Of a stretch of 62,870 bases of DNA, positions 20,056-32,200 are shown piece after piece (position 1 is the first letter of the stretch; the number at the start of each line of letters is the position of its first letter). Below the pieces are notes generated by a model. It was not told where the DNA came from. It ran no database searches and saw nothing but the letters and a program-made list of their open reading frames with translations. This DNA comes from Myxococcus llanfairpwllgwyngyllgogerychwyrndrobwllllantysiliogogogochensis (lineage in GTDB: Bacteria; Myxococcota; Myxococcia; Myxococcales; Myxococcaceae): the NCBI RefSeq assembly GCF_006636215.1, contig NZ_VIFM01000039.1, positions 1 to 62,870 of the forward strand. The letters run 5' to 3'. Made by a program: the position numbers and the translations under genes.

Positions 20056-21324
20056 TCAGAACACCTTGCGCAGGCTGTACAGGGCGCGCTCCAGCAGCTT
20101 GCGCCAGAGGGGCCGGCGGCGGAATTCCGCCAGCGTCACCTCGCGGCAATCACCGCAGTCCGCTCGGAAGGAGTCCTCCAGTTCCTGGCCCAGCTTGGGG
20201 TCGGCGAACACGGCGTTCACCTCGTGGTTGAAGGCCAGGCTCAGCCGCTCCAGGTTGAAGGAGCCGATGGTGCCCCAGGCCCCGTCCACCACGGCCGTCT
20301 TCGCGTGGAGCACGCCGCGCTGCCACTCGAAGATGCGCACCCCCGCCCCCAGGAGCTTCTCGTAGAAGGCCCGGGTGACGAACTCCAGCAGGGGGTGGTC
20401 GCTGCGGGCGTTGAGGAGCAGGCTCACCTCCACGCCCCGCCGGGCCGCGTCGCGCAGGGCGGCGACGAGCTTGCGGTCCGGCACGAAGTACGCCGCGGCG
20501 ATGAGCACGCTGCGCCGGGAGCGCTGGATGGCGTGCAGATAGGCGCGGTGGATGCTCCGCCGGCTGGACAGCACCGCCAGTCCCGTGGCGCCTCGCGGGG
20601 ACGCGGCCCGGCGTCGGCGCAGGCGGTGCTGCAGCCCGGACGCCCAGCGGTGGATGCGGTTCTGGAACATCATCCGCCAGGTGGCCAGGAAGCGCCGCTC
20701 CAGGGCGTGCACGGCGGGGCCTTCGATTCGCAGCACGTCGTCACGCCACCCGGCGCCCTCCCCTTCCGGGGCCCAGTGCGCGGAGATGTTCACCCCACCG
20801 GTGAAGGCAACCTCGCCGTCCACGACGAGGATTTTGCGGTGGTCCCGGCGCAGCAGGTGTCGCCAGCCGTGCGACAGGTTGAAGGGCTTGAAGGGGCGGA
20901 TGTCCACGCCGCGCTGGCGCAACTCCTCGAAGTAGCCCTTCCGGCTCGTCCAGGAGCCCACCGCGTCGTAGAGCACCTTCACGTGCACGCCGCGCTCGGC
21001 GGCCTCCGCGAGCGCCGTGCCGAACAGCTCACCGACGGCATCGGTGATGAACATGTACGTCTCCAGGCGGATGTAGCGCCGGGCCCGCCGGATGGCCTCC
21101 AGCATCGCCGGATACGCCTCCACGCCGTCGCGCAGGAGCACGCACGCGTTGCCCCGAGTCACCGCGTGGCCGCGCGGCAGGTAGTAGCGCGCCAGGAGCA
21201 GGCCGGAGACACCGGGGCTCCAGACGGGCGCTCGCTCCGGCAGGGGGCTCTGGGCACAGCCGGGCTCGGGAAGCGCCTCTCCCGACACTCCCGTCCTCTC
21301 GCTCATCACCTCCAGGTCGCGCAT
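20056..21324 (-). CDS. Phospholipase D-superfamily protein, cardiolipin synthase-like
   Basis: 422 residues from ATG 21324; a second ATG at 21306 is also preceded by a GGAGG and is possible. Two HKD motifs are present: HRKILVVDG and HAKTAVVDG, each followed by the expected Gly/Ser-Asn (GGVNIS, GSFNLE). This is the layout of ClsA/ClsB-type enzymes that condense phosphatidylglycerol into cardiolipin or exchange phospholipid head groups. No N-terminal membrane helices are present, so it is more like ClsB or ClsC than ClsA. It lies 118 bases downstream of the FHA gene on the same strand and could be cotranscribed. Confidence 0.87.
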   Translation of the reverse strand: MRDLEVMSERTGVSGEALPEPGCAQSPLPERAPVWSPGVSGLLLARYYLPRGHAVTRGNACVLLRDGVEAYPAMLEAIRRARRYIRLETYMFITDAVGELFGTALAEAAERGVHVKVLYDAVGSWTSRKGYFEELRQRGVDIRPFKPFNLSHGWRHLLRRDHRKILVVDGEVAFTGGVNISAHWAPEGEGAGWRDDVLRIEGPAVHALERRFLATWRMMFQNRIHRWASGLQHRLRRRRAASPRGATGLAVLSSRRSIHRAYLHAIQRSRRSVLIAAAYFVPDRKLVAALRDAARRGVEVSLLLNARSDHPLLEFVTRAFYEKLLGAGVRIFEWQRGVLHAKTAVVDGAWGTIGSFNLERLSLAFNHEVNAVFADPKLGQELEDSFRADCGDCREVTLAEFRRRPLWRKLLERALYSLRKVF

Positions 21325-21442
21325 GGTCCTCACGGTGAGGACGGCGCCACGGAGCGGCAACCCGAAGGGCCGCCTGAACGGCCCTCCAGGGTGATGCACC
21401 GTCCGGTGCGGGACGGTGCAAGCTCGCGAAAGCTGGGGGCGG

Positions 21443-23035
21443 CTACAGCCCGTACTCTCCGCGCTTGTTCTCGGCGCGGGTGGCACACGGCTGGTCAAAC
21501 TCCGGGAAGTACTGCTTCACGTGGTCCAGGGTGGCGGAAGCGGCCTTGTAGTTGCCCTGGTTGTAGTAGCCCTCCACCTCCAGCAGCAGCTTGGCGCACG
21601 TCCTGTCCAGCTCCTGCTGCGCCACCTTCATGCGCTCCTGGGCCTCGTAGTAGAGGTCCGGCTTGGGCTCCGGGTGGGCCTCCAGCATCAGCCACGCCTC
21701 GCGGAAGGACTTCCACGCCTCGTAGCGGTTGCGGGCGCCAATGTCCGGCGTGTCGTTGTTCTTCCGGCCGCGCTTGTAGGACTCGGTGGCCTGACGCAGC
21801 AGCTCCTCGGGCAGCAGGTCCGGCAACAGCGCGCGCTCGACCCACACGTTCCAGATGCGCCAGGGGTCCTCGCCCGGCGGATTCTTGGTGTTGTCGAAGA
21901 CGATGCGGTTGGGCTCGCCCTTCTTCAGGTGCTGGGACGGAATCATCAGCTCCAGCGAGCGGTCCTGGCTGGCCAGCGTGTCCGGGGGCACCTTGCCCAC
22001 GTCCACGCCGTTGACGCTGACCATCACCTCGTCCTTGGAGATGCCCTGCGACTGGTAGTGGAGGATGACCACGGCCTTGGTGGCGGCGGTGTACTCCCAC
22101 TCGAAAATCTTCATGTCCGCCCGGGCCCACGTCACGTCGGGCCCCAGGCCGAACGAGTCGCGGATGGGCTGCTGGGTGAGCACCGAGGGCTCTTCGCCCA
22201 CCGGTCCCGTGTCCGCGCCGCTGAGCACCAGCCAGTACAACAGGCCGAAGAGTCCCAGCACCACGGTGACAGCGCCGCCCACCAGGCCGCCGCGCACCAT
22301 GTTGCTCGCGTCCGCCCAGAACAGCTTCGCGCTCGCCACCAGGCCCGGAGACTCGCGGCGGATGCGGGCGCGCTCGGCGGCGGACAGGCCGCTGCCCGCA
22401 CCGGCATTGGAGGACGGCCGCGCGCGCACCGGCGCGGAGGAAGTCGCCGGCGGACGGCGAGGCACGGGGGCCGACGAGGGTGCCTTCTCGATGGCCGCGG
22501 GCTCCGACGACGCGGCCAGCGCCGCGCGTGCGCCACTCTGCCCCGCGGGCCGCAGCGCTCTCAGGTTGTTGCGCGTGGCGCCCTGGCGCATCTCCTCCAG
22601 GGCCTCCTCGTCAGCGCCCTCGGGAGCCAGGGCCACGCCCTTGTTGCGCTGACGCTTCAGCGCGTCCACGGAGACGATGCGGGTGCTGTTCGCGCCGTCC
22701 TCCGCCCCCGCGGGCACTTCCTCCTCGCCGGTGGAGGGCTCATCCGTCATCAGGGCGAAGACGAACGTCACCGGCCCCAGGGTCAGCTTGTCGCCGTCCT
22801 CCAGGGCCTGCGTCTGCACCGCGGTGCCGTTGAGCAAGGTGCCGTTGGCGCTGCCCTGGTCCTCGACGCTGTAGGCGTCGCCATCGAGGAACAGGCGGCA
22901 ATGTTTGCGGGACACGCCCGGGTCGTACAGCACGACGTCACATTCGGACGTACGACCGATGAGCACGGAGTCCTGGTCGAAGACGAACTCCTTGCCGGCG
23001 TCTTTTCCCTCGGAGATCGTCAGCTGGAAAGGCAT
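21443..23035 (-). CDS. FHA-domain membrane protein
   Basis: 530 residues. An N-terminal forkhead-associated domain (about 1-95) has the phosphothreonine-binding core IGRTSECDVVL...GVSRKHCRL...NGTLLNG. A low-complexity Pro/Ala/Ser linker (about 100-245) leads to one transmembrane helix (about 250-272, VTVVLGLFGLLYWLVLSG). A periplasmic C-terminal part follows that ends in TPR-like helices (QELDRTCAKLLLEVEGYYNQGNYKAASATLDH). FHA domains read Ser/Thr kinase outputs, abundant in myxobacteria. Its start is seven bases after the stop of a WYL regulator gene, so it is in that operon. Confidence 0.85.
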   Translation of the reverse strand: MPFQLTISEGKDAGKEFVFDQDSVLIGRTSECDVVLYDPGVSRKHCRLFLDGDAYSVEDQGSANGTLLNGTAVQTQALEDGDKLTLGPVTFVFALMTDEPSTGEEEVPAGAEDGANSTRIVSVDALKRQRNKGVALAPEGADEEALEEMRQGATRNNLRALRPAGQSGARAALAASSEPAAIEKAPSSAPVPRRPPATSSAPVRARPSSNAGAGSGLSAAERARIRRESPGLVASAKLFWADASNMVRGGLVGGAVTVVLGLFGLLYWLVLSGADTGPVGEEPSVLTQQPIRDSFGLGPDVTWARADMKIFEWEYTAATKAVVILHYQSQGISKDEVMVSVNGVDVGKVPPDTLASQDRSLELMIPSQHLKKGEPNRIVFDNTKNPPGEDPWRIWNVWVERALLPDLLPEELLRQATESYKRGRKNNDTPDIGARNRYEAWKSFREAWLMLEAHPEPKPDLYYEAQERMKVAQQELDRTCAKLLLEVEGYYNQGNYKAASATLDHVKQYFPEFDQPCATRAENKRGEYGL

Positions 23036-23042
23036 GGGGGCC

Positions 23043-23972
23043 CTACAATCCTATCGAGGCACGCGCCGCTCGGGCAACGGCCGCTCGCGCGGAGACCGGT
23101 TCCATCACCTCCGCCTCGCCGCCAAACGACAGCACCCACTGCGTGAGCCAGCGCTCGCTATCACCGGCCACGAGGACTTCCACGCCCCCATCGGCCAGCG
23201 GGCGAGCGTCCTGGCCGAAGCGCTCCTTCACATAGGGCGCCGCCACGGGCGAGAACCGCACGCGCACGGACGCCTCGGAGCTGCTCCGGGCCGGGTTGGG
23301 AACGTCCGCCCGGGCGTCGGGCGGGGGGAGAAATGGCGTTTCAGTAACGGTGAGGTCTTCCATCCGGTCCAGCCGGAACAGGCGAGCGTCCTGCCGGGTG
23401 TGGCAGAAGCCCTGGAGATACCACTGTCCCCGGTGGCTGAGCAGCTCATACGGACGCACCCGGCGCGGCTCGGCGGCCCGGCCCGGGCTGGCATAGCCGA
23501 ACGTGACTTCTCGTCTTTCGAGAATGGCGCGGGTGAGCGGCCCCAGCGCTTCGGGCGCCTCCGTGGAGGCGTCAATCTTCCGGTACATCTCCCGGTAGCG
23601 CTCACGCACCTGGGGTGGGAGCACATGCTCCAGCTTCTGGAGGGCGCTCTGGAGCGCGTCTCCGGAGGCCGGGCGCAACAGCTCCGCCGAGGCGGCCAGC
23701 GCGGCGGCCTCTCCCGCGGTCAGCCGGGGCGGCGCGAACAGGCGCTGGTCCAGGTCCACGTAGACGCGGTCATTGTCCACGTAGATGTCGATGTAGTCGT
23801 CCGGGTTGAAGGGAGGCCGGCCCACGCACGTGAGCAGGTCCAGCTCCTCCAGCAGGTCCTCGCGGCTGATGTTGAGGGCTCGCGCGAGCGCCTCCACCGT
23901 GACGCCGGGGTGCTTGGACACATACGGGACGAGGAACAGCAGGCGGCGGAGCCGCTCGTGGACGTTGCTCAT
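23043..23972 (-). CDS. WYL-domain transcriptional regulator (PafC-like)
   Basis: 309 residues. An N-terminal winged-helix region (about 5-60, VTVEALARALNISREDLLEELDLL) is followed by the WYL domain containing GQWYLQGFCHTRQDARLFRLDRM and a C-terminal WCX-type extension. WYL regulators respond to nucleic-acid or nucleotide ligands; tandem pairs such as PafB/PafC control DNA-damage genes in actinobacteria. The ATG overlaps the stop of the second WYL gene by ATGA, implying a coupled hetero-pair. The target genes are unknown. Confidence 0.87.
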   Translation of the reverse strand: MSNVHERLRRLLFLVPYVSKHPGVTVEALARALNISREDLLEELDLLTCVGRPPFNPDDYIDIYVDNDRVYVDLDQRLFAPPRLTAGEAAALAASAELLRPASGDALQSALQKLEHVLPPQVRERYREMYRKIDASTEAPEALGPLTRAILERREVTFGYASPGRAAEPRRVRPYELLSHRGQWYLQGFCHTRQDARLFRLDRMEDLTVTETPFLPPPDARADVPNPARSSSEASVRVRFSPVAAPYVKERFGQDARPLADGGVEVLVAGDSERWLTQWVLSFGGEAEVMEPVSARAAVARAARASIGL

Positions 23973-24997
23973 GCGCTCACCTTGTCTTCCAGCGCGTCCG
24001 CGTGACGGTTGGCGACGCGCGCGGCCATCTCCCGCAGCCGCGACCGGGCACTCTCCGGCCCCTCCACGACACAGTCCGCCCCCAGCGAGAGGCAGAAGCG
24101 CGTGAGCCCATCCAGGAAGCTCACCTTCAGCCGCGCGAGCGTGACACCGCCCTCCGCCACCGGCTCCAGCACCGCGCCCGGGAACAGGCCCGAGGCGCGC
24201 GACGCCAGCGCACCCGACAGCCGCAGCACGACCTCCAGCGGCTCGTGGAAGCGGTGCTGCCACGGGAAGTACGCCACGTGGTTGTCGAGCGAGAAGTCCT
24301 CCGGCACCTGAAAGTCCGGCGTGCGAGGACGCGCGGTGTTCGCCTTCAGCTCGCGCACGCGGTGGACATGGAACGTGCGCAGGCCGCCGCGCAGGTGGCA
24401 GTAGCCCACGAGCGTCCAGACGCCCCGCCGCAACGCGAGCCCGTAGGGGTCCACCTTGCGCTGCGTGGTGCCCGGGTGCTTGGGGCTGGCGTAGGACATC
24501 TCCACCCACTTGCGCGAGGCGCAGGCGTCCCAGAGCTGCTCGAGGCGGGCGGAGACCTCCTTCTCCTGTCCCGCCTGGGTGGCGCCCAGCTCCATGCGGA
24601 CCCTGGGCGTGGGCAGCGACTCGCCCGCGAAGAAGCCAATCTTGCGCAGCGCGTGCGCCAGGTCATCCCTGCCGGGGAAGACGCCGGACGCGAGCGCCGC
24701 GGAGCCGGCGGCGTAGAGCACGGCCAGCTCCTCCTTCGACAGGTCCGCCTCCGGCAGGTAGTAGGCGTCACGGTCCACGATGTAGCCATCGCGGCGCTCG
24801 TCATCGCCCTGGACGTAGGTGAGCGGAAAGCCCAGTTCCACCAGCTCCGCTTTGTCGCGCTCGAACTTGCGCTCGGCGGCGTCGTCCGAACCTCCGTAGT
24901 CTGCGGGGAAGTGCTCGCGCAGCTCCGCCCATGAGATGGGCTCGCGGGCGTCGAGCAAGAGGGCTACGAGGTCGAGGATGCGTTCGGTGCGGTCCAT
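23969..24997 (-). CDS. WYL-domain transcriptional regulator (PafB-like)
   Basis: 342 residues from ATG 24997; the frame is open further upstream but the domain starts at MDRTERILDLVALLL, the usual family beginning. It has an N-terminal helix-turn-helix (SWAELREHFPADYGGSDDAAERKFERDKAEL) and a WYL domain in which the motif reads GVWTLVGYCHLRGGLRTFHVHRV, so the WYL tripeptide is WTL here. It is the first gene of the WYL-WYL-FHA operon. It probably acts with the next gene's product as a heterodimer. Confidence 0.87.
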   Translation of the reverse strand: MDRTERILDLVALLLDAREPISWAELREHFPADYGGSDDAAERKFERDKAELVELGFPLTYVQGDDERRDGYIVDRDAYYLPEADLSKEELAVLYAAGSAALASGVFPGRDDLAHALRKIGFFAGESLPTPRVRMELGATQAGQEKEVSARLEQLWDACASRKWVEMSYASPKHPGTTQRKVDPYGLALRRGVWTLVGYCHLRGGLRTFHVHRVRELKANTARPRTPDFQVPEDFSLDNHVAYFPWQHRFHEPLEVVLRLSGALASRASGLFPGAVLEPVAEGGVTLARLKVSFLDGLTRFCLSLGADCVVEGPESARSRLREMAARVANRHADALEDKVSA

Positions 24998-25244
24998 TCG
25001 GGAAGATCGGCGACGATGCCGGGCGGACCCCGGGGGGTCAAGGAAGGGGTACGTGACAGTGGGAAACAGCGGCCCGGTCGGCGAGGGGGGCAGGCAGTTA
25101 GCTGGCCTTGACTGAACAGGCAAGCAGGTATTCATCTGTGTGGTATTTGTCATTCGGGTAGGAACCCGAAGACCTCCCAAGGAGGGCTCGCACTACGGGC
25201 GCGACTTGGGATATTCCTGCGCCAGCTTCAGAAGGGACCTCACC

Positions 25245-25709
25245 ATGTACCGCACCTTCCGTAACGTGGTTGCCGGGCTGGCACTGCTGTTGGGGCTGGC
25301 CTGTGGGGTGATGCCTTCGTCCGCTGGAGCCGAGCCTCTCTACTTCGCCGTGGAAGTCTGGCGCGAAGGCCGACTGGTGGCCCAGCCCAAGCTCCTGGGA
25401 GAGACGGGTCGCACGCTGCGCGCCGAGCGCCGCCGTCCCGGAGCCCCGCTCGCCGACTACCGGCTGGTGCTGATGCCCCGCGCGGACGGCGAATCGTTCC
25501 TCCTCCAGTTGGACCTGCTCCTGCCGGAAGCCAAGGGCCACTCCGAGCTCGCGCTCCTCCACGGGCAGCAGCGCAAGCTGCAGCTCGGCCGCGTGCCCGG
25601 GGAGCTGGAAGTGTCCCTGCTCCTGATGAAGGTGGACTCTCCGGAGTTCCGCGCGCTGATGCAGCTGGGCACGGATGGCGGCAACGGCTCCTCCGCCTGC
25701 TCCATCTGA
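25245..25709 (+). CDS. Exported protein of unknown function
   Basis: 154 residues from ATG 25245, which follows GAAGGGA. A clear Sec signal peptide (hydrophobic core about 9-22, cleavage near SSAGA-EP) precedes a compact beta-rich domain (YFAVEVWREGRLVAQPKLLGE). That domain has a mixture of charged strands and no Cys pair except one near the C-terminus. It resembles small periplasmic proteins found in myxobacteria, but I do not recognise a named family. It is divergent from the WYL operon. Confidence 0.7.
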   Translation: MYRTFRNVVAGLALLLGLACGVMPSSAGAEPLYFAVEVWREGRLVAQPKLLGETGRTLRAERRRPGAPLADYRLVLMPRADGESFLLQLDLLLPEAKGHSELALLHGQQRKLQLGRVPGELEVSLLLMKVDSPEFRALMQLGTDGGNGSSACSI

Positions 25710-25731
25710 CCCGCGTCCCTCCCGTCCAGCG

Positions 25732-26859
25732 CTAGAGCACCGCGAGGTCGTCGCGGTGCACGGCTTCGTCCAGGTAGCGGTAGCCCAGCACCGACTCGAT
25801 GTCGGACGTCCGCCGTCCGGCGATGCGCCTCAGCTCCTGGGCGTCGTACGAGGCGAGGCCCCGCGCGAACACCGCTCCCGACTCGTCCGCCAGATCCACC
25901 GGGTCGCCCCGGTCGAAGTCCCCCTCCACGCCGCGCACCCCGCTGGGCAGCAGGCTGCGCTTGCCCTGGACGATGGCCTCGCGTGCCCCTGCATCCACGG
26001 TGAGTGTGCCCAGCGGGCGCAGCGCATGGGCAATCCACGCGGCACGCGAACCCCGGCGCGCTCCCGTGGGTTCGAAGAGGGTGCCCACGGGCTCGCCCTC
26101 CAGCACGGCGCGCAGGCGGCCGGGCACGGAGCCGGAGGTGATGACGCCCCGGATGCCCTGCTCCGCGGCGCTCGCGACGGCGCGGACCTTGGTCGCCATG
26201 CCGCCCGTGCCCACGCCGCTGGAGGTGCCTCCGGCGAGTGCCAGGACCTCGGGAGTCACCGCCTCCACCGTCTCCAGCAGGCGGGCCCCCGCGTCCCGTC
26301 GCGGGTCGGCGGTGTGCAGGCCATCCACGTCGGAGAGGAGGACGAGGGCATCTGCCTCCACCACGCCCGCGACCAACCCCGCGAGCGTGTCGTTGTCGCC
26401 GAACTTCAGCTCATCCACGGAGACGGTGTCGTTCTCGTTGATGACGGGCACCACACTGGCGGACAGCAGGCGCTCCAGCGTGTGCTTCACGTTGAGGTAG
26501 CGCCGCCTGTCGCGCATGTCCTCGTGGGTGAGGAGCACCTGCGCCACCACCTGCCCCTGCCCCCCGAAGACGTCCTCGTAGGCCTGCATGAGCCGGCTCT
26601 GTCCCACCGCGGCGCACGCCTGCTTGCCTGGGATGTCCCTTGGCCGAGCGGACAGGCCCAGTCGCTCCACGCCCAGGGCGATGGCGCCGCTGGACACCAC
26701 CACCAGCTCGCGGCCCTGGGCCGCCCACAGCAAGTCCCTGCCCAGCGCCACGAAGTGCTCGCGGTTGAAGCGGCCGGTGGCATGGGTGAGGGCGTTGGTG
26801 CCGATCTTCACGACCACGCGCTTCGCGGCGCGCAGGGCGTTACGTCCCGAGTGACTCAC
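25732..26859 (-). CDS. proB: Glutamate 5-kinase
   Basis: 375 residues from GTG 26859. It catalyses the first step of proline synthesis, ATP-dependent phosphorylation of glutamate. The amino-acid-kinase fold shows VVVKIGTNAL, VSSGAIALG, INENDTVSVDELKFGDND and GTGGMATKVRA. The C-terminal 80 residues form the PUA domain found in full-length ProB (about 285-365). No proA or obg gene is adjacent, so it is not in the common obg-proB-proA order. The feedback site is in the kinase domain in relatives. Confidence 0.95.
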   Translation of the reverse strand: MSHSGRNALRAAKRVVVKIGTNALTHATGRFNREHFVALGRDLLWAAQGRELVVVSSGAIALGVERLGLSARPRDIPGKQACAAVGQSRLMQAYEDVFGGQGQVVAQVLLTHEDMRDRRRYLNVKHTLERLLSASVVPVINENDTVSVDELKFGDNDTLAGLVAGVVEADALVLLSDVDGLHTADPRRDAGARLLETVEAVTPEVLALAGGTSSGVGTGGMATKVRAVASAAEQGIRGVITSGSVPGRLRAVLEGEPVGTLFEPTGARRGSRAAWIAHALRPLGTLTVDAGAREAIVQGKRSLLPSGVRGVEGDFDRGDPVDLADESGAVFARGLASYDAQELRRIAGRRTSDIESVLGYRYLDEAVHRDDLAVL

Positions 26860-27023
26860 GCGCGGCAGCCTAGGACGGAAATGGAAACAGCGCGCAAGCG
26901 CCGTGTGTTCACTACGGTTCCGGCAATCCGGCCGGCAACGGCGGTGTCAGCCACCCGGACGCGGCGCCGTATACAGTGCCGGGAAGGACGAGGACGGCCG
27001 GTCCTCGTCAGAGGAGCAAGCGT

Positions 27024-28676
<1,653 letters not shown>

Positions 28677-28704
28677 CGCGGCGTGCGAGTTGCGGGGCAG
28701 GCGC

Positions 28705-28728
28705 GGCTCCCCCTAGAGTTGGGGAGCC
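28705..28728 (+). terminator. Hairpin after hflX
   Basis: The arms GGCTCCCC (28705-28712) and GGGGAGCC (28721-28728) pair perfectly over an 8-base loop, 28 bases after the hflX stop. The hairpin would bury the only ribosome site in front of GTG 28729, which argues that the next gene starts further down at 28813. Confidence 0.6.
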
Positions 28729-28812
28729 GTGGCGACCTTTCCCGCATTGTCCTTGCAGCACTCCGGCCTGCTCGCGCAGATAGTTCCGGACTACACCCGT
28801 CCTGTCTCCTCC

Positions 28813-29172
28813 ATGTCTCCGAAGTACTTCGAGATTCTGGAGCAGAACAGTCACATCATCTACCCGCTGGTGGCGGTGCTGACGCTGGTGCTCATCACCG
28901 CGGGCGTCCTCCAGGCGTGGAAGACGCAGGACCTGGACGGCCTGCAGAAGAACGAGTTCAAGAAGGCCATCGTCAACGAGCTGCGCCGCAACATCACCGG
29001 CCTGCCCGGTGACGTGCTGGCGAAGGCCGTGGGCCTGGACCGACTGAAGACGAACCGTCTGCTGGAGCAGATGCAGCAGGACGGCATGGTGGTGAGCCAC
29101 ACCAACTCGCAGCGCCTCACCGTCTGGCGCATCCGAGGCTCCGGCCCGGAGCCGAGCGTCCGTCGGTACTGA
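28813..29172 (+). CDS. Membrane-anchored winged-helix protein
   Basis: 119 residues from ATG 28813; an upstream in-frame GTG at 28729 would give 147 residues but lies inside a terminator-like hairpin. One transmembrane helix (about residues 18-36, YPLVAVLTLVLITAGVLQAW) is followed by a cytoplasmic winged-helix-like domain (IVNELRRNITGLPGDVLAKAVGLDRLKTNRLLEQMQQDGMVVSHTNSQRLTVW written here only as an outline). It may tether DNA or a protein partner to the membrane. The start has no good ribosome site, so both the start and the role are uncertain. It is the last gene before the biosynthetic cluster. Confidence 0.6.
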   Translation: MSPKYFEILEQNSHIIYPLVAVLTLVLITAGVLQAWKTQDLDGLQKNEFKKAIVNELRRNITGLPGDVLAKAVGLDRLKTNRLLEQMQQDGMVVSHTNSQRLTVWRIRGSGPEPSVRRY

Positions 29173-29247
29173 GCAGTCCGGAGTTGCTTCGAGCATCCGG
29201 CGGCGTGCCATTCGAGCCTGGGATGCGATTCCGGGATGCCGCCATCC

Positions 29248-32200
29248 TCACCGCGTCGTGAGGTCCCGAGCCCGCCCGAGGTGCTCACGCAGCAGTGACG
29301 CCAGCCGTGTCACGTCGGGGCCACGCAAGATGGAGTAGTGGTCACCCGGAATCGCGTGGACGGTGAGTTCGCCCGTCGCCACCTGCTCCCAGCCGTGCAC
29401 ACGTGTGGTGCCCGTGGCCTCGATGGAGAGGACAGGCCCCGAGTAGGGAGCCGGCACGTAGCTCCACGCCGCCAGGAGGTTCACCTCGAAGACCCGGCGC
29501 AGGGCTTCGAGTGACTGGACTCCGCTCGGGTTCGCCGCCGCCAGGGTGCGCATCAGCGTCTCGGGGTCCTCTCGGACGAGTTCCTCGTCGGTCATCGCGA
29601 CAGCGTTCCCCGCCGCGCGCATCAGGTCCGTGTAGAACATCGCGCCGAAACGCCGGGCCTCATCGCGCCCAGGCGCCGCGCCCTCTCCATCGAACGGACG
29701 CACGAAGCCGTCGATGAGCGCGAGCACCTCTATCCGCTCGCCTTGCTGTTGGAGCTGGTGCGCCATCTCCCACGCGATGCTGGCCCCCATCGACCAACCT
29801 CCGAGCCGATACGGCCCGCGTGGCTGCACCGTCCTCATCGCTGAGAGATAGAGGCTCGCCATCTCCGGGATGAGCTCGCACGGAGGCACATCTCCCTCCA
29901 GCCCCCGCGACTGGAGCCCGAAGAACGGCTGCTCGGGCCCCAACGACTTCGCCAGCTCCGCGTAACTCAGGACCGTTCCGCCCACCGCGTGCACACAGAA
30001 GAAGGGGCGCTGTCCCTGCCCTTCCTGGAGTCGCACCAGCGGACTCCAAGCGGACATCGCGGACTCCCGACGCAACACGGACGCGACATGTTCCACGGTC
30101 GCGCGATGGAAGAGCGTTGCCACCGGCAGAATCCTGCCCACCGCGCCCCGGATGCGTGCGAGCAATCGAATGGCCATCAGCGAGTGGCCGCCCAGCGCGA
30201 AGAAGTCCTCTGTCACCCCCACGGGGCTCACGCCCAGCACCTCTTCCCACACGCGCACCAGCATCCGCTCCAGCTCGTCGCGCGGACCTTCGTGCGCCCT
30301 GCGTGACGCGAGCTGATGGCGTCCCGGCGCGGGCAGCGCCTTGCGGTCCACCTTGCCCGTGGGAGCCAGCGGCAGGGCCTCCAGGCGCACCAGGACACTC
30401 GGCACCAGGTACTCCGGCAGCCGTTGCTCCAGTCGCGACCTCAACGCCTCCGCGTCCCACGGCTCCGCGTGCACCACGTAGCCCACCAGTCGCTTCTCCC
30501 CACCCTCCTCCTGCCGCACCACCACCACCGCGTCCTTCACACCCGGCAGCGCCTTCAGCGCCACCTCCACCTCGCCCAGCTCCACCCGGAAGCCGCGCAC
30601 CTTCACCTGCCCGTCCACCCGCCCCAGGAACTCCAGATTCCCGTCCCCCAACCAGCGCGCCTTGTCCCCCGTGCGGTACAGCCTCGCGCCCGGCTCGTCA
30701 CTCACCGCATCCGGAATGAACCGGTCCGCCGTCAGCTCCGCCCGCTCCCAGTACCCGTGCGCGAGACTCGCGCCCCCGACGTACACCTCTCCCACCACAC
30801 CCACGGGACTCGGAGCCCCCCGCTCGTCGAGCACGTACACCTTCACGTTCGAGATGGGCACGCCTACCGGAGGCAGCGCGGGCCACGTCGCGGGCGGTCC
30901 ATGAGCCCTCCAGGCCGTGACGACGTGGGCCTCCGAAGGGCCGTACTGATTCTCCAGCACGCACCCCGGCAGCCGCTCGAAGAAGGACACCAGCGCGGGA
31001 GTCACCTGCAGTTGCTCACCCGCCGTCACCACTTCGCGCAGCGGCGGCAGCACGGCTTCGTGTTGCGCCACCTCGCACAACGCCTGGAGCGCCACGAAGG
31101 GCAGGTACAACCGCCCCACTCCGTGAGTCACCATGCGTCGCAGCAAGGCCACCGGGTCCCTTCGCTCCTCCTCCCCCACGAGCAGCACGGTGCCTCCCAG
31201 GCACCACGTCCCGAACAACTCCTGGAACGACACATCGAAGTTCAGCGAGGCGAACTGGAGCGTCGTCGCGCCCGCGTCCACGGTGCGCGCGAGCAACCAG
31301 CGCAGCATGTTCCCCACCGCGCGATGGGACATGAGGATGCCCTTGGGCCGCCCCGTGCTCCCCGACGTGTAGACGAAGTAACAGGGAGTCTCCGGTGAGA
31401 GCGGAACGGCCGGAGCGTGCACAGGCCTCGCCTCGATCCGTCCCGCCTCCTCTTCCAACCGGACGCGCCGTGTCCCCGTGCGCTCGGGCAACGCGCGCTC
31501 CAGCGCACGGTGCACCAGCACCACGGGCGCACCCGTGTCCTCCAACATCTGCTCCAGGCGCTGTGACGGATAGCTCGGGTCCAACGGGAGGAAGGCCGCG
31601 CCGGCCTTCAGCGTCGCCAGCACCGCCACCGGCATCTCCAGGGAGGCCCGCTCCAGGCACAGGCCCACCGTGCCTCCGGGCCGTACGCCCAACGCCAGCA
31701 GGTGATGCGCGAGCTGATTCGCACGCCGCTCCAGGCTCGCGTACGTCAGCGACGACTGTCCGTCCGTCACGGCCACCGCGTCGGGCGAGCGCATCATCTG
31801 CGCCTCGACCCACGCGTGCATCAAGCCGGGCACGGCGCTCGAATCCGCGCGTCCACTCCACTCACGCAGCAACGCGCGCCGCTCCGCATCGTCCAGCAAC
31901 GACACATCGCCGACGCGTCGCCCCGGGTCCGCGAGGAGTCCCTCCATCAACGTGACGTAGTGACCCGCCATCCGCCGCAGGGTCGCCTCGTCGAACAGCG
32001 CCTTGTTGTACTCCCAGATGCCGACCCAGCCCTCGGCCGACTCTCGCAGGAAGAACGTGAGGTCGAACTTCGCCATGCCGGAGTCGAAGACCACCTGGCT
32101 CGCCGTGAGCCCGGGCAGGGACGGCAGGGCGCGCGGTCCCTCGATGACGAACATCACCTGGAACAACGGTGAGCGACTCAAGTCCCGAACCGGCCGCATC

